Shown: positions 27,280-36,191, counted from the stretch's first letter. The stretch is DNA of 64,000 nt from Microvirga ossetica (GCF_002741015.1 NZ_CP016618.1:248001-312000); one strand, 5' to 3'. Notes: a model not told the origin generated them from the letters alone. Numbers and translations are program-made.

Positions 27280-28329
27280 ATGCCTGAGATTGCCACGATC
27301 GGCCTTGATATCGCAAAGAACGTCTTTCAGCTCCACGGCGTGGACAGGAGTGGAAAGATCGTCCTGCGCAGGACGCTGCGCCGTAGCCAGGTCCCGGGTT
27401 TCTTCAGAGCGCTTTCGCCTTGCCTGATCGGGATGGAGGCCTGCGCGACCGCTCACCACTGGGCTCGGACGCTCATGGCTTTCGGGCACGATGTCCGCTT
27501 GATCCCTCCCGCCTATGTCAAACCCTATCTACGCCGGCAAAAGAATGACGCCGCGGATGCGGCGGCGATCTGTGAGGCCGTCACGCGGCCGTCGATGCGC
27601 TTCGTCCCGGTCAAAAGCCCACAGCAGCAGAGCACCCTCATGCTACACAGAGCCCGCGATCTCCTGATCGGGCAGCGAACCGCCCTGATCAATGCCTTGC
27701 GCGGTCACTTTGCAGAGTTGGGCATCGTGGTGGCGCAAGGGTCCCGCAACACGCGCCAGCTGATCGCCTTCCTCCACGAGGAGGCCAATCCAGATTTCCC
27801 CGCGGCAGCTCGAACTGCGCTTCAGCCTTTGGCCACGATGCTGCTCGGGATCGAGACGCAGATTGCCAAGCTCGACAAGGCCATTCTGGCCGCCCATCGC
27901 AGCGATCCAGTCAGCACGAGGCTCGCCGGCATTCCGGGCATCGGCCCGATTGTGGCCTCTTGTCTTTCGGCCAGCATCCCGGACGCCAGCCTGTTCCAGG
28001 GCAGTCGGGAGTTTGCCGCCTATCTCGGCCTCGTGCCACGGCAGCACTCAACCGGCGCCAAGGCGAGGCTGGGCTCCATCTCCAAGATGGGCAACCGGCA
28101 CCTGCGCAAGCTGCTGGTCGTCGGCGCGCACGCGGCGCTCTACAGCATGAAGTCCGGCAAGACCAGAACGGTCCTGGCTGACTGGGCCCGAAGCCTCCTG
28201 GCCAAGAAGCCGTTCAAGGTGGTCGCCGTTGCGCTGGCCAACAAGATGGCCCGGATCGCCTGGGCCGTGATGGCCAGGGGCACGGCGTACGAGCCCGGGA
28301 ACACGGGAGCTGCCGTGTCGGCGACATAG
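27280..28329 (+). CDS. IS110 family transposase
   Basis: 349 residues from the ATG at 27280 (MPEIATIGLDIAKNVFQLHG), with a GAGAGG site upstream; the frame is open back to 27208. DEDD-domain motifs are IGLDIAKN, MEACATAHHW and KNDAADAAAI. The C-terminal domain has IPGIGPIVAS and HSTGAKARLGSISKMGN. It is similar in plan to the transposase at 11196 but diverged throughout. It follows the truncated right end of the IS6 element, so it may have inserted there. Confidence 0.93.
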   Translation: MPEIATIGLDIAKNVFQLHGVDRSGKIVLRRTLRRSQVPGFFRALSPCLIGMEACATAHHWARTLMAFGHDVRLIPPAYVKPYLRRQKNDAADAAAICEAVTRPSMRFVPVKSPQQQSTLMLHRARDLLIGQRTALINALRGHFAELGIVVAQGSRNTRQLIAFLHEEANPDFPAAARTALQPLATMLLGIETQIAKLDKAILAAHRSDPVSTRLAGIPGIGPIVASCLSASIPDASLFQGSREFAAYLGLVPRQHSTGAKARLGSISKMGNRHLRKLLVVGAHAALYSMKSGKTRTVLADWARSLLAKKPFKVVAVALANKMARIAWAVMARGTAYEPGNTGAAVSAT

Positions 28330-28813
28330 ACGACCAGCTCAAAACCATTCGCCCCTCGGGGCATCTCAGTTGGCACGGTGATGATGAGATGATGTGAAGC
28401 TACAGCGGACATGAACCGCCGGATCTGGCAAACCCGTGGCATCGTCTTGCGTCAGTCGAGCGCGATAACCTGAGAGGGACCAGCTTCAGCGTAAAACATC
28501 AGGGCCTGGGGTCATGCAGCACCGCGTGCAAAGGCCGGAGACATGACTGCACCCGCCCCGCTAGGCCCAAACGTCATCAACAATCACATTGCCAAACGGG
28601 CGCCATCCAGACATGACAACACCCATTCCGGACACCCGTTTCCTACTGAGGACGAACGAGTTCGGGAAATACCGTAAACTCCTCGCGATCAGGTTCGGAG
28701 GCTGGAAGACCCCGAAGCCCACCTGATGCGGTAGCTGGGAGCAAAGACCACCGGCCTCGACCTCAGACTTTCCTTTCTGGTCACGCATAGCCGGTCCGTG
28801 AAAGGTTGCTCAA
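28330..28813. other. No gene recognised; IS110 flank
   Basis: About 480 bp. It should hold the non-coding right part of the IS110 element and then unassigned DNA. No open frame with convincing protein content or ribosome-binding site was seen on either strand. Confidence 0.35.
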
Positions 28814-28948
28814 TTACCTTGTCGGCCCGGGCCGCATTTCATCGGGAATGGCAATTGCCAATCGGCGAGCCGTCGCAAGGTTCACGATCAATTCCAGATG
28901 CCGGAGCTGTTCGATCAGGATGTCCTCGGGTTTCTCTTCGCCGGCGTT
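28814..28948 (-). pseudogene. C-terminal relic of an ABC transporter substrate-binding protein
   Basis: About 44 codons ending at 28814. The segment EKPEDILIEQLRHLELIVNL followed by ATARRLAIAIPDEM matches the C-terminus of ABC substrate-binding proteins of the ABC_sub_bind (TrpX-like) family, where the usual form is LPVEQPTKFELVINLKTAKA followed by LGLTIPP. The rest of the gene is absent, although the frame stays open upstream as antisense to the cyclase at 29318. This is a fragment, not a functional gene. Confidence 0.6.
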
Positions 28949-29317
28949 CAGCTTGCTGACCTCGTTCTTGCAATAGCCATTGGCCTCGTCGACCTTAGAG
29001 CCGTCGAACTGGCGACTCCAAAGCGTGATCACGTCCGCGGGATTCCCTTCCGAGGCACGGGATGGACATAACTTGTCCTGGTGGCAAAGAAATTGCCCTT
29101 TTGCGCGATCCGCCGACAGTAACCCTATTGCAGGCTGGGTCGATTGTGGTGAGTTGATCTTCCGTCGCGCTGGTGCAGAGTGCTTTGGGCGGCGCATCAC
29201 GCCGTCTCGCCCATGAAACCAGCAGCCCCGAGCGAGACCGAGGTTGCTCCAAGCGCCAAACCGGATGACACAGGGTAACGCTCCAAGCCATTGGCTCCCG
29301 CACCCTGGGCCAAGGCC

Positions 29318-31390
29318 ATGAAACTGAAGATCCGCCTGGTCTTGATTGCCATGACCATTGTCCTCATGGCCACGTCCTTGGGCGCCGTCGCGGCCTTCGT
29401 GCTGATCCGGAACAACGCAAGCTCCCGTGTCATCGACCAGTTGCAGATAGATCAGGCCGCAACGGAAGTCGGGTCGAAGATTGCCAATTTCCTCGAGAAG
29501 GGTCCGTTGGCGCTGACACGGATGCAGCGGCTCGTCGACGAGCATTTCCTCGATCTGGACGACAGCGAGCGCATGGTCACGTACCTGATCGCGGAGATGA
29601 GGGCTGACCGCGACCTGACATGGCTGAGCTACTCGAAAGCCCAAACCGGGGCCTTCATCGGCGTGACGCGCCGGGAAGGGATGCTCGTCCTCAATCGGGC
29701 TGCCATTGATGTCGATGGGGGAAAGCCAAGGGAGTGGGAGATCCGCGCCGACGGCACGCGGGTGGCGCTGGCTGCCGTGCTGCAAGTGCCCTATGACCCT
29801 CGTACGGCCCCCTGGTTCCTGCTCGGCCTCCAGGCCATCCAGCCTCGCTGGACCGATCTCTACAAGTTTGCCGAGGGCCAATGGGGGGTCTCGACGGTAT
29901 TGAGGATGCGCTCGCCTTCAAGCGCGGACGGTGGGGGCGTCGCCACGGCGGACTTCCACCTGAGGGTGGTTGACGATTTTCTCAGCGGGCTCCGGATCGG
30001 CAGGAGCGGCCGTGCCACCGTCATTGTTCCCCAGCCGCTGGGTGACCCCGTAGTACTGGGGGGAGGCGCATTGCCTCCCGAAACGAAAACCGCCCTCGAC
30101 GGGATGAAAAATAACATATCAGCGAGAGACAGCAGGGTGGCCAAGGTGGCCACCGGAGTATTCGGCAACCTAGTCGGCAATGCTCCCATTGTGATGGACA
30201 CCCGTGCCCTGACCACCGCGAGTGGACGACCGTGGTTCCTCGCCGTGATGGTTCCGGCCGAGGAGATCAATGGTCCCATTCAACAAGCGACCCGAGATAC
30301 CCTGCTCGTGATTTTGGCTTTCCTGGCCCTCGGGGTTGTCGTCGCGGTTGGGATGGCGCGCCTGATCACCCGCCCGATCTGGAAGATCAGCGAGGACATG
30401 CGGCGTGTCGGCGAGCTTCATCTCTCAACGACGGCACCGGCCCCTTCATTCATCAACGAGCTGGATATGATGGGGCAGACCCTGGCCGCGATGAAGGCAT
30501 GTCTGCGGTCCTTCGCCCTTTACGTGCCGCGGGAGCTCGTCCGGGCAACCCTTTCCAGCGGTCGGGATATCGAGCCAGGCGGCGAGATACGAACCCTGAC
30601 GGTGATGTTCACCGACGTGGCGGACTTCACGAAAATCGCCGAACCCCTTTCGCCTGAGCAGGCCAGCCGTGAACTGGGCAGCTATTTCGACATTCTCGAG
30701 GACGCCATCACCGAGTGCGGCGGCCTTCTGGACAAGTTCATGGGCGATGGGACGATGGCTCTCTTCAACGCCCCGAACCTTTTGCCTGATCACGCCGCAC
30801 GCGCATGTGAGGCAGCCTTGACGGTTCAGGAGCACCTGGTTGCCTTCAACACGCAGCGCCAAGCTGAAGGTATGATGCCGTTTCACACCCGGATCGGCCT
30901 TGCCCTCGGGCAAGCAATGGTCGGCAACATCGGCTCGTCACATCGCCTGGCCTACACTGCCATCGGTGACGTGGTGAACCTGTCCAGCCATCTTGAGTCT
31001 CTCAGCAAGGTCTACGGCACAGCCATCCTGGCCGATGGCGCCGTGTGGGAGTCCTCCGGCAATCAGTTCGAGTGGCGGCATCTCGACCGGGTAGCCGTCG
31101 CAGGCCGCGAGGCCCTGGTCGAACTGTATGAGCTCCTTGGACGCAAAGGCGAAGTGGACTCCGCAAAGCTCAGGACGAGGGACCTGCACGAGGCTGCATT
31201 GGGATCACTGATCGAAGGGGACTTCGACAGGGCCGAACTTGGATTCACGGCCATCGTCAGCGCCGATCCGCGCGATCACGCAGCCGGAGTCCTGCTCGCA
31301 TATACTTTGGAGACGCGGCAAACCCTCGCTGCCGCGCGGGCAAGCGGTTGGAGAGGCGTACACGTCTACACGTCCAAGAGGCCGATTTGA
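29318..31390 (+). CDS. Membrane-bound class III cyclase with periplasmic sensor and HAMP; catalytic Arg replaced by His
   Basis: 690 residues from the ATG at 29318. TM1 spans about 8-31 and TM2 about 328-350, with a periplasmic Cache-like sensor of roughly 295 residues between them. A HAMP-like linker (RLITRPIWKISEDMRR) leads to a cytoplasmic cyclase domain at about 420-600 and a C-terminal helical tail. Metal residues D433 and D477, plus K473 and N554, are present. The substrate Asp position is T547, which is common in this subfamily. The transition-state Arg of the NxxxR motif is His (H558 in NLSSHLE), which would be expected to reduce or abolish activity unless compensated. The extracellular ligand is unknown. 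It stands alone on the plus strand. Confidence 0.88.
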   Translation: MKLKIRLVLIAMTIVLMATSLGAVAAFVLIRNNASSRVIDQLQIDQAATEVGSKIANFLEKGPLALTRMQRLVDEHFLDLDDSERMVTYLIAEMRADRDLTWLSYSKAQTGAFIGVTRREGMLVLNRAAIDVDGGKPREWEIRADGTRVALAAVLQVPYDPRTAPWFLLGLQAIQPRWTDLYKFAEGQWGVSTVLRMRSPSSADGGGVATADFHLRVVDDFLSGLRIGRSGRATVIVPQPLGDPVVLGGGALPPETKTALDGMKNNISARDSRVAKVATGVFGNLVGNAPIVMDTRALTTASGRPWFLAVMVPAEEINGPIQQATRDTLLVILAFLALGVVVAVGMARLITRPIWKISEDMRRVGELHLSTTAPAPSFINELDMMGQTLAAMKACLRSFALYVPRELVRATLSSGRDIEPGGEIRTLTVMFTDVADFTKIAEPLSPEQASRELGSYFDILEDAITECGGLLDKFMGDGTMALFNAPNLLPDHAARACEAALTVQEHLVAFNTQRQAEGMMPFHTRIGLALGQAMVGNIGSSHRLAYTAIGDVVNLSSHLESLSKVYGTAILADGAVWESSGNQFEWRHLDRVAVAGREALVELYELLGRKGEVDSAKLRTRDLHEAALGSLIEGDFDRAELGFTAIVSADPRDHAAGVLLAYTLETRQTLAAARASGWRGVHVYTSKRPI

Positions 31391-31544
31391 TGGGAACGGC
31401 CTAGGTCGGCGAGGGCCGCCGAGTCCCGGGACAAGTCGCTGAAGAGGCGCCGCAAAGGAACCCAAGTCACTCAGAACATCGTCGATCGGATCGAAGCCTG
31501 ACACGCCTGCGACAGCCGAAGGAGCGAGGTGTGTCAGAGATCAT

Positions 31545-31739
31545 CTAGCTGAGGTCGATGGACGTTTCGACCACGTGCTTCAGCTCCGGATCATCATCCG
31601 AGGTGAGTGTCATGCGAAGCCTCAGTTGCTTTCCCTTAATGGCTCCCTCCCGCACGACCCGCTCGATCTCGCGCTGCGACGTCACCCCGACTTCCTTCAG
31701 GAACTTGCGGATAGCCATGTTGAGTTGGTCGTCATCCAT
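31545..31739 (-). CDS. DUF6494 family protein
   Basis: 64 residues from the ATG at 31739, which has a strong AAAGGAGGAG ribosome-binding site. The sequence MDDDQLNMAIRKFLKEVGVT followed by SQREIERVVREGAIKGKQL and a C-terminal strand pair matches the small DUF6494 proteins common in Alphaproteobacteria. Function unknown. It follows the SDR gene on the same strand after about 45 bp, so the two are probably co-transcribed. Confidence 0.8.
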   Translation of the reverse strand: MDDDQLNMAIRKFLKEVGVTSQREIERVVREGAIKGKQLRLRMTLTSDDDPELKHVVETSIDLS

Positions 31740-31784
31740 GATGATCTCCTCCTTTGCATCCGCTGACGTCCGCCGCACGGATGC

Positions 31785-32597
31785 CTATGATGCCCAATTC
31801 TCTCTGAAGTCATTGAAAAGGGTCACGCCACCGCAGGCGAATATTGTCTGTCCAGTGATGTAGGATGCGTCATCCGAAGCCAGGAAAGCGAACACCGCAG
31901 CCATTTCCTCGGGAGAGCCGGAGCGTCCCATCGGGATGTGCCTGTCGACGTTGCCCCTCGCGGCCGGATCGTCCTTCCAGGCTGCATTGAGATCGGTGTC
32001 GATCGCACCGGGGGCGACCGCGTTCACCCTAATCCCTTGATCGGCATATTCGAGAGCCAGTGTCCTCGTCAGGTTCCTGAGTCCGCCATTGCTGATCGAA
32101 TAGGCGACGAAGCCAGGCTTCGGAATGATCTCGTGGGCACTTGAGCAGTTGATGATAGTCCCTCCGCCGGGGCGCGAGAGGAAGTGTCCGATGGCTTTTT
32201 GCGAACATGCCAGCGCACCGGTCAGGTTGACGTCCAGGATGCGTCGATACTCGTCGATCGGGTAGGCGTGGCTCTCCCGCCCGGACTGGATCGCGGCATT
32301 GTTGACGAGGATGTCGAGTTGGCTCCAACTCCCGAGCACTTCGTCGAACATGCCCGCTATTGCCGGTTCGCTGCCGATGTCGGCCTGGACGATCATATGA
32401 TTCCGGGCACCTCCGGCTTCACGGGATGCCTTATGGGCCAGCCTCAGGGTTTCCTCCGCGGCCCCTCTCGAGCCGTTGAAGTTGATGGCGATGGTTGCCC
32501 CCTCTCGCGCGAAGCGAACGGCGACCGCCCGACCGATTCCGCGTGAGGCGCCCGTAACCAGGGCATAGCGCCCATCAAGGCGTCCGCAACCTCTCAT
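31785..32597 (-). CDS. Short-chain dehydrogenase/reductase with Asn at the catalytic Lys position
   Basis: 270 residues from the ATG at 32597, chosen for its GGAG site; in-frame ATGs at 32636 and 32660 lack one. The Rossmann motif TGASRGIG, the NNAA motif and the Ser of INCSSAHE mark a classical SDR of about 250-residue core length. The active-site YxxxK reads YSISN (Y166, N170), so the Lys that lowers the Tyr pKa and binds the nicotinamide ribose is replaced by Asn. The C-terminal SYITGQTIFACGG motif is normal. It may be a weak enzyme or have a non-enzymatic role. Substrate unknown; it pairs with DUF6494 downstream. Confidence 0.88.
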   Translation of the reverse strand: MRGCGRLDGRYALVTGASRGIGRAVAVRFAREGATIAINFNGSRGAAEETLRLAHKASREAGGARNHMIVQADIGSEPAIAGMFDEVLGSWSQLDILVNNAAIQSGRESHAYPIDEYRRILDVNLTGALACSQKAIGHFLSRPGGGTIINCSSAHEIIPKPGFVAYSISNGGLRNLTRTLALEYADQGIRVNAVAPGAIDTDLNAAWKDDPAARGNVDRHIPMGRSGSPEEMAAVFAFLASDDASYITGQTIFACGGVTLFNDFRENWAS

Positions 32598-32902
32598 CGC
32601 GCTATCTCCATCAACATGCAGATCATCGGCTGGCATGCCAGCGCCTTGTTTTCGCTTCATGCTACGGTCCGAGTGGCCCTTCCGGCTTTTCCCCGTTCCC
32701 GGCCAAGCTCATGATGCGATCAGACCCTGACGATCTGTAGCGTGCGAGGAGATGGTCAAGCACCACCACGCAGAGCCCAATTGTTCGTCGGTGGCTGGGC
32801 GCTATCGCAGCTCTGGATGTTCTGGGTGGAGGGACTGTGTGGCCTCGGTCACGGAAGGGTAAGGTATTTGGAGCGATCATGGTGACATCGCAGGAGGTCA
32901 CC

Positions 32903-33013
32903 ATGACACGATCCTCACGACGCCAGGCCAGACGCTGGGTCATCCAGGAACTGACCCGCAGCATGGAGCAACGCAGCCAGCCTCTCCAGCCATCCAAGCC
33001 GACTGAGGGCTGA
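32903..33013 (+). CDS. Very small basic protein, 36 residues
   Basis: The ATG at 32903 has a near-perfect GCAGGAGGTCACC ribosome-binding site. The product MTRSSRRQARRWVIQELTRS continues as MEQRSQPLQPSKPTEG and is basic and Gln-rich. Its stop is two bases before the ATG of the next gene (33016), so translation of the two is probably coupled. No family is recognised. Confidence 0.5.
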   Translation: MTRSSRRQARRWVIQELTRSMEQRSQPLQPSKPTEG

Positions 33014-33015
33014 TC

Positions 33016-33321
33016 ATGTTGCAAGCGCAGGCACGGGCGACATCCGACATCATGGACAACCAGATCAGGGCCAAGGCGAAGGCTCTCTGCGTCGAGGACG
33101 GCTTCGACCCGGACCAGGACGTGACGCACGCGTATGGCGACGATTTCACTGCCGAGGAGTGGGATTCCAGGTGGACGTCCAATCTGGAAATCCCCTTTCA
33201 GTCGGTGGTCAGCCCGATGTGGAGGCTGTATCGGGCCCGCGCGTTCATCGAGCTGCCTCAGCTACAGAAGGTGCTCGAGACCAGCAACAACGTCGTCTTC
33301 TTCAGCAGAAGCAACGTTTAG
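33016..33321 (+). CDS. Hypothetical protein, 101 residues
   Basis: Starts two bases after the stop of the 36-residue gene. The product is soluble, with an acidic middle (VEDGFDPDQDVTHAYGDDFT) and aromatic-rich EEWDSRWTSNLEIPFQSVV followed by SPMWRLYRARAFIELPQLQK. No signal, membrane segment or known motif. A GC-rich hairpin with a short T-run lies just after the stop. Probably a lineage-specific protein of the host group; function unknown. Confidence 0.6.
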   Translation: MLQAQARATSDIMDNQIRAKAKALCVEDGFDPDQDVTHAYGDDFTAEEWDSRWTSNLEIPFQSVVSPMWRLYRARAFIELPQLQKVLETSNNVVFFSRSNV

Positions 33322-33332
33322 CCTGATACAGC

Positions 33333-33355
33333 GCGGCCGTCTTATCGGCCGCTTT
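33333..33355 (+). terminator. Rho-independent terminator
   Basis: Seven-base perfect stem GCGGCCG / CGGCCGC around the loop TCTTAT, followed by TTT. It lies 11 bp after the stop of the 101-residue gene and would end that small transcript. The T-run is short. Confidence 0.55.
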
Positions 33356-33573
33356 GGACCTGCGAGAGCCAGGTCAGGGACAACCCAGGATATTGCACTG
33401 CTCTTGCTGCTCTGCTGCTTTTCTCAAGGGGCTGCCCAGGTTCAGGTCGAAGAAGCAAAAGACATTCTCGGATCATAGGCGGATGGAATTTCGCGGAACG
33501 CCGTTGATGGAACGGTGAACCATGGTCCCTTTGGGCCGTTGGTAGGCGAGGAACTCCGTAGGAGGTATGAATT

Positions 33574-33732
33574 ATGGACGCGTTCAGCCGCGATAATGCG
33601 GCCGAGTATCGCCAGCAGGCTGTGCAGATCCGCAGCTTTGCAGAGCAGGTCTCACTCCTCGAAGCCAAGTTTCACCTGTTTGAGGCGGCCCAGCAACTGG
33701 AGGAGCTGGCGGCGGACGAGGATCGCCGATAG
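33574..33732 (+). CDS. Small helical protein, 52 residues
   Basis: The ATG at 33574 follows AGGAGGTATGAATT. The product (MDAFSRDNAAEYRQQAVQIR, then a FAEQVSLLEAKFHLFEAAQQ helix and LEELAADEDRR) is predicted entirely helical, acidic at the end and amphipathic. Small proteins of this type are frequent in Methylobacteriaceae-like genomes and are uncharacterised. It stands between the terminator at 33333 and the dodecin gene on the same strand. Confidence 0.6.
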   Translation: MDAFSRDNAAEYRQQAVQIRSFAEQVSLLEAKFHLFEAAQQLEELAADEDRR

Positions 33733-33896
33733 GCCTGCGCCTCAAACCCCATAGGTGCGAAAACGGACCACGAATTTCCGATGGGCTCGAGTCAGGGCCG
33801 CACGGGAAGTTCCGACATTCAGTCCGTCATGAATAAAGGGTGCAGCGGTGCAAGGCGCAGTTGGCGTTTTGCGCTTTCCAGAGAGGGAGGAATTAG

Positions 33897-34112
33897 ATGG
33901 CAGAAAGTGTTTACAAGGTCATCGAACTTGTTGGCACAAGCACCGAATCCTGGGAAAAAGCCGCGAGCGCAGCCGTAGAGCGGGCGGCCGAGACATTGCG
34001 CGATCTTCGTGTCGCAGAGGTCGTCGAGCAGGACCTCAGCATCAACGACGGAAAAGTGGAATTCTACCGCGTTAAGCTGAAGCTATCGTTCAAATATGAG
34101 GCCGCTGACTGA
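33897..34112 (+). CDS. Dodecin family flavin-binding protein
   Basis: 71 residues with a GGGAGGAATT ribosome-binding site. MAESVYKVIELVGTSTESWE, then KAASAAVERAAETLRDLRVA and the final strands IELSV-like YRVKLKLSFKYE match dodecin, which forms a 12-subunit hollow sphere storing flavins (riboflavin or FMN). The Trp and helix-strand order are conserved and the length is typical. Cytoplasmic; no operon partner is evident. Confidence 0.92.
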   Translation: MAESVYKVIELVGTSTESWEKAASAAVERAAETLRDLRVAEVVEQDLSINDGKVEFYRVKLKLSFKYEAAD

Positions 34113-34189
34113 GCTCTTTCGCAGAGCGAACGAGCGATGGCCGAGGCGCGATCGGTTTGGCCAACGCCGTCGCCATTTCAGCCGGCGGA

Positions 34190-34426
34190 TCAGGCCGTGC
34201 CCGATGCCCGCACACAGTTCAGGAAGGCGGCATTGGCGCAGAAGAGCGGCGGTTCGTCGGCGCCACCACCCTCAAGCCAGCGTCCGAAGTCGGTCGCGTT
34301 CTGGCAGGCCAGGCACCGACGGCACGCGGCCGAGAACCCGCCATCGAACCTATCCCGTGCCGTTGCGCCGGGATCTGCTCCCACCCTCTCCATCATCCGG
34401 CCGAACAGGCTGGCTTGCCGCTCCAC
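34190..34426 (-). CDS. DUF6455 family protein
   Basis: 78 residues with a GTG start at 34426 after a GAGGAGCCG site. The pattern FGRMMERVG, then CRRCLACQNATDFGRWLEGG and PLFCANAAFL carries the paired Cys and the WL...FC-NA motif of DUF6455 proteins, which may bind metal through Cys. Function unknown. Plus-strand frames cover the same DNA but look non-coding. It faces the dodecin gene tail-to-tail and lies about 85 bp from the IS50-like element. Confidence 0.7.
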   Translation of the reverse strand: MERQASLFGRMMERVGADPGATARDRFDGGFSAACRRCLACQNATDFGRWLEGGGADEPPLFCANAAFLNCVRASGTA

Positions 34427-34510
34427 CCATCGGCTCCTCGGCTATGACCGCGCACGCGGCATCGGCCTCTGCGGCGCTCCCGATCCCATAGACGTATCCT
34501 CTCGGTTGGA

Positions 34511-36182
34511 CTTTCAATTACCCATAGATTTGCGCCCCAATCCTAGCGCCGAGTTCGATATCCATCAGGCGGGATAGTCCTCTCCACATGACGGTGTTTC
34601 CTGGCGGAGGATCATGGCCACGGGCAAGGTAGCCGCCCATGCGGGCGATCTTAGTTAAATAGTAGGCGAGCGTCTTGCTCCGCAGCAGCACCTGGCCCTT
34701 GTCTCGCACCAGCTCGTCGAGCAGGTCCATTTCCAAGTCCGTCAAGGCCAGCCGCGGCGGCACGTCCGGAACAACACGATTGAGCATCGTCATCCAGAAG
34801 ATCCGCCAGCTCAGGATGCAGTAGATGCTGAGCAGGTTCACCAGGCGCTCGGCCGTTCTCAGCTTGGTCTCCTCCGCTCGGCACCCGGACTTGAGGATCT
34901 TGTGGAACAGCTCGACCTTCCAGCGCATGGCGTACCAGTCGAGCATCTGGATCGCGTCCGCGCGGGATCGTACCGGCAGATCCGTGATCAGCTTCCAGTC
35001 GATCCGCGCCCGGTCTTTGGGTGGATGACGCTCCTGTGCGTGGATCACCGTCAGGCTCAGGGCTGGATAGCGCTTCTGCTTGCCGATCGGAGGCAGGATG
35101 TGGATCCGGCGGTATTTGAGCTCTACGGTGGCAAGGCTCACATCGCCTTTCGGGCTGCGAACTTCGACCTGATGCCGTCCTTTGACCTTCACCTCTGCCA
35201 TCTCGTCCGCGATGGTGTGCTGGCCATCGCCCGCCAACCGATCCACGCAGGTTCGGACCAGGAAGTGCGTGCTCAGAGCCTGAGCCGTGCAGAAGAACTC
35301 GTCGATGTCGTTCTCCCGGTCGCCGATATGGATGCAGCGCTCAGGAGCACCGAACAGCGCCACGGACTGCCTCATGCACTCCAGCCAGCGGATACTCTCC
35401 TTCTGATCGATGGGCACCCGGGTCGGGTTGATCTTGCGTTTGAGCGTCCGGGCGCCCTTGAACTGAGGCCTCGTCCAAAACTTGATCGCCGAAAGCCCCA
35501 GCGGCAGCCCATCCGCGGTCACAGCCAGGCAAGAGTGCATGAGCAGCCCGCAGACCGTGTGCATCCTGGAGCGACCTTCCTTGTCCCGGCCGCTGTTGAC
35601 CCGGCGGGTCGCACCAATCCGTTCAGGCTGTGCTCTTTCGTAGGACAGTTCGGTTGTGTCCTGAATGACCAAGATAGGGCCACCGAAGGCGGCAAAGCGG
35701 GTTCGGGTGGCTTGGAAATGGCCCTGAAGGATCTCATGGTCGGAAACTTTGGGATTGGACAGGAAGCGGTAGGCCGCTTTGGTGTTAGCCCAATCCTGGC
35801 AGGCCAGCGGAAGGCTGCCGCCAATGGCACCGGCCATGTGGGTCAGGAGCTTGCGCAGGCGCTGGCCGAGACGATTGTCCCGAAAGCGGCACCCAGCGAG
35901 TTCCTGATCGACCCAGGAAATAACATTGGCTGCCTCTCCCAGAGGATGCGTCGGAAGAGACGTCTTTGTCATGGCCCAGCTCCCGCGCCGCCTCGTGGGA
36001 GCGAATAGGAGGCCGTCCGGCGTATGCCCGGCGCGCAGAGATCAGCGAGATCACGGGAAAGCCGAGACAGAGCCCTGTCCATGGGACACCTCTCACAGAT
36101 GAGGAGATGCTCACCAAGGAATCACGCTTGGTGCTGGTCAGGCAAGCACTGCTGCTAAGTCAGAAATGTGGGTAATTGAAAG
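34511..36182. mobile_element. IS4/IS50-like element with 9-bp target duplication
   Basis: 1672 bp. The left tip CTTTCAATTACCCATAG matches the reverse complement of the right tip, CTTTCAATTACCCACAT, over 15 bases. TCGGTTGGA flanks both ends (34502-34510 and 36183-36191), the 9-bp duplication typical of the IS50 branch. It contains a single intact transposase. Confidence 0.88.
34518..35972 (-). CDS. IS4 family (IS50/Tn5-like) transposase
   Basis: 484 residues. The N-terminal DNA-binding domain (DRLGQRLRKLL-like, GSLPLACQDWANTKAAYRFL) precedes a DDE core with VIQDTTELSY, HIGDRENDIDEF and the YREK signature, which is exact here: Y-x2-R-x3-E-x6-K in the DWYAMRWKVELFHKILK stretch. The gene ends seven bases inside the left inverted repeat. 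Intact frame, intact repeats and a perfect target duplication suggest a recent insertion. Confidence 0.93.
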   Translation of the reverse strand: MTKTSLPTHPLGEAANVISWVDQELAGCRFRDNRLGQRLRKLLTHMAGAIGGSLPLACQDWANTKAAYRFLSNPKVSDHEILQGHFQATRTRFAAFGGPILVIQDTTELSYERAQPERIGATRRVNSGRDKEGRSRMHTVCGLLMHSCLAVTADGLPLGLSAIKFWTRPQFKGARTLKRKINPTRVPIDQKESIRWLECMRQSVALFGAPERCIHIGDRENDIDEFFCTAQALSTHFLVRTCVDRLAGDGQHTIADEMAEVKVKGRHQVEVRSPKGDVSLATVELKYRRIHILPPIGKQKRYPALSLTVIHAQERHPPKDRARIDWKLITDLPVRSRADAIQMLDWYAMRWKVELFHKILKSGCRAEETKLRTAERLVNLLSIYCILSWRIFWMTMLNRVVPDVPPRLALTDLEMDLLDELVRDKGQVLLRSKTLAYYLTKIARMGGYLARGHDPPPGNTVMWRGLSRLMDIELGARIGAQIYG

Positions 36183-36191
36183 TCGGTTGGA

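Noticed and set aside
28949..29881. Minus-strand frame continuing upstream of the ABC-relic
   Set aside because: Past about 29290 it is antisense to the membrane cyclase; only the last 44 or so codons look like real protein.
34137..34577. Plus-strand frame of 146 codons after dodecin
   Set aside because: The opposite strand encodes the DUF6455 protein with conserved Cys motifs; this frame is its shadow and runs into the IS tip.
34902..36008. Plus-strand frame of 368 codons
   Set aside because: Antisense to the IS50-like transposase, with no recognisable domain.
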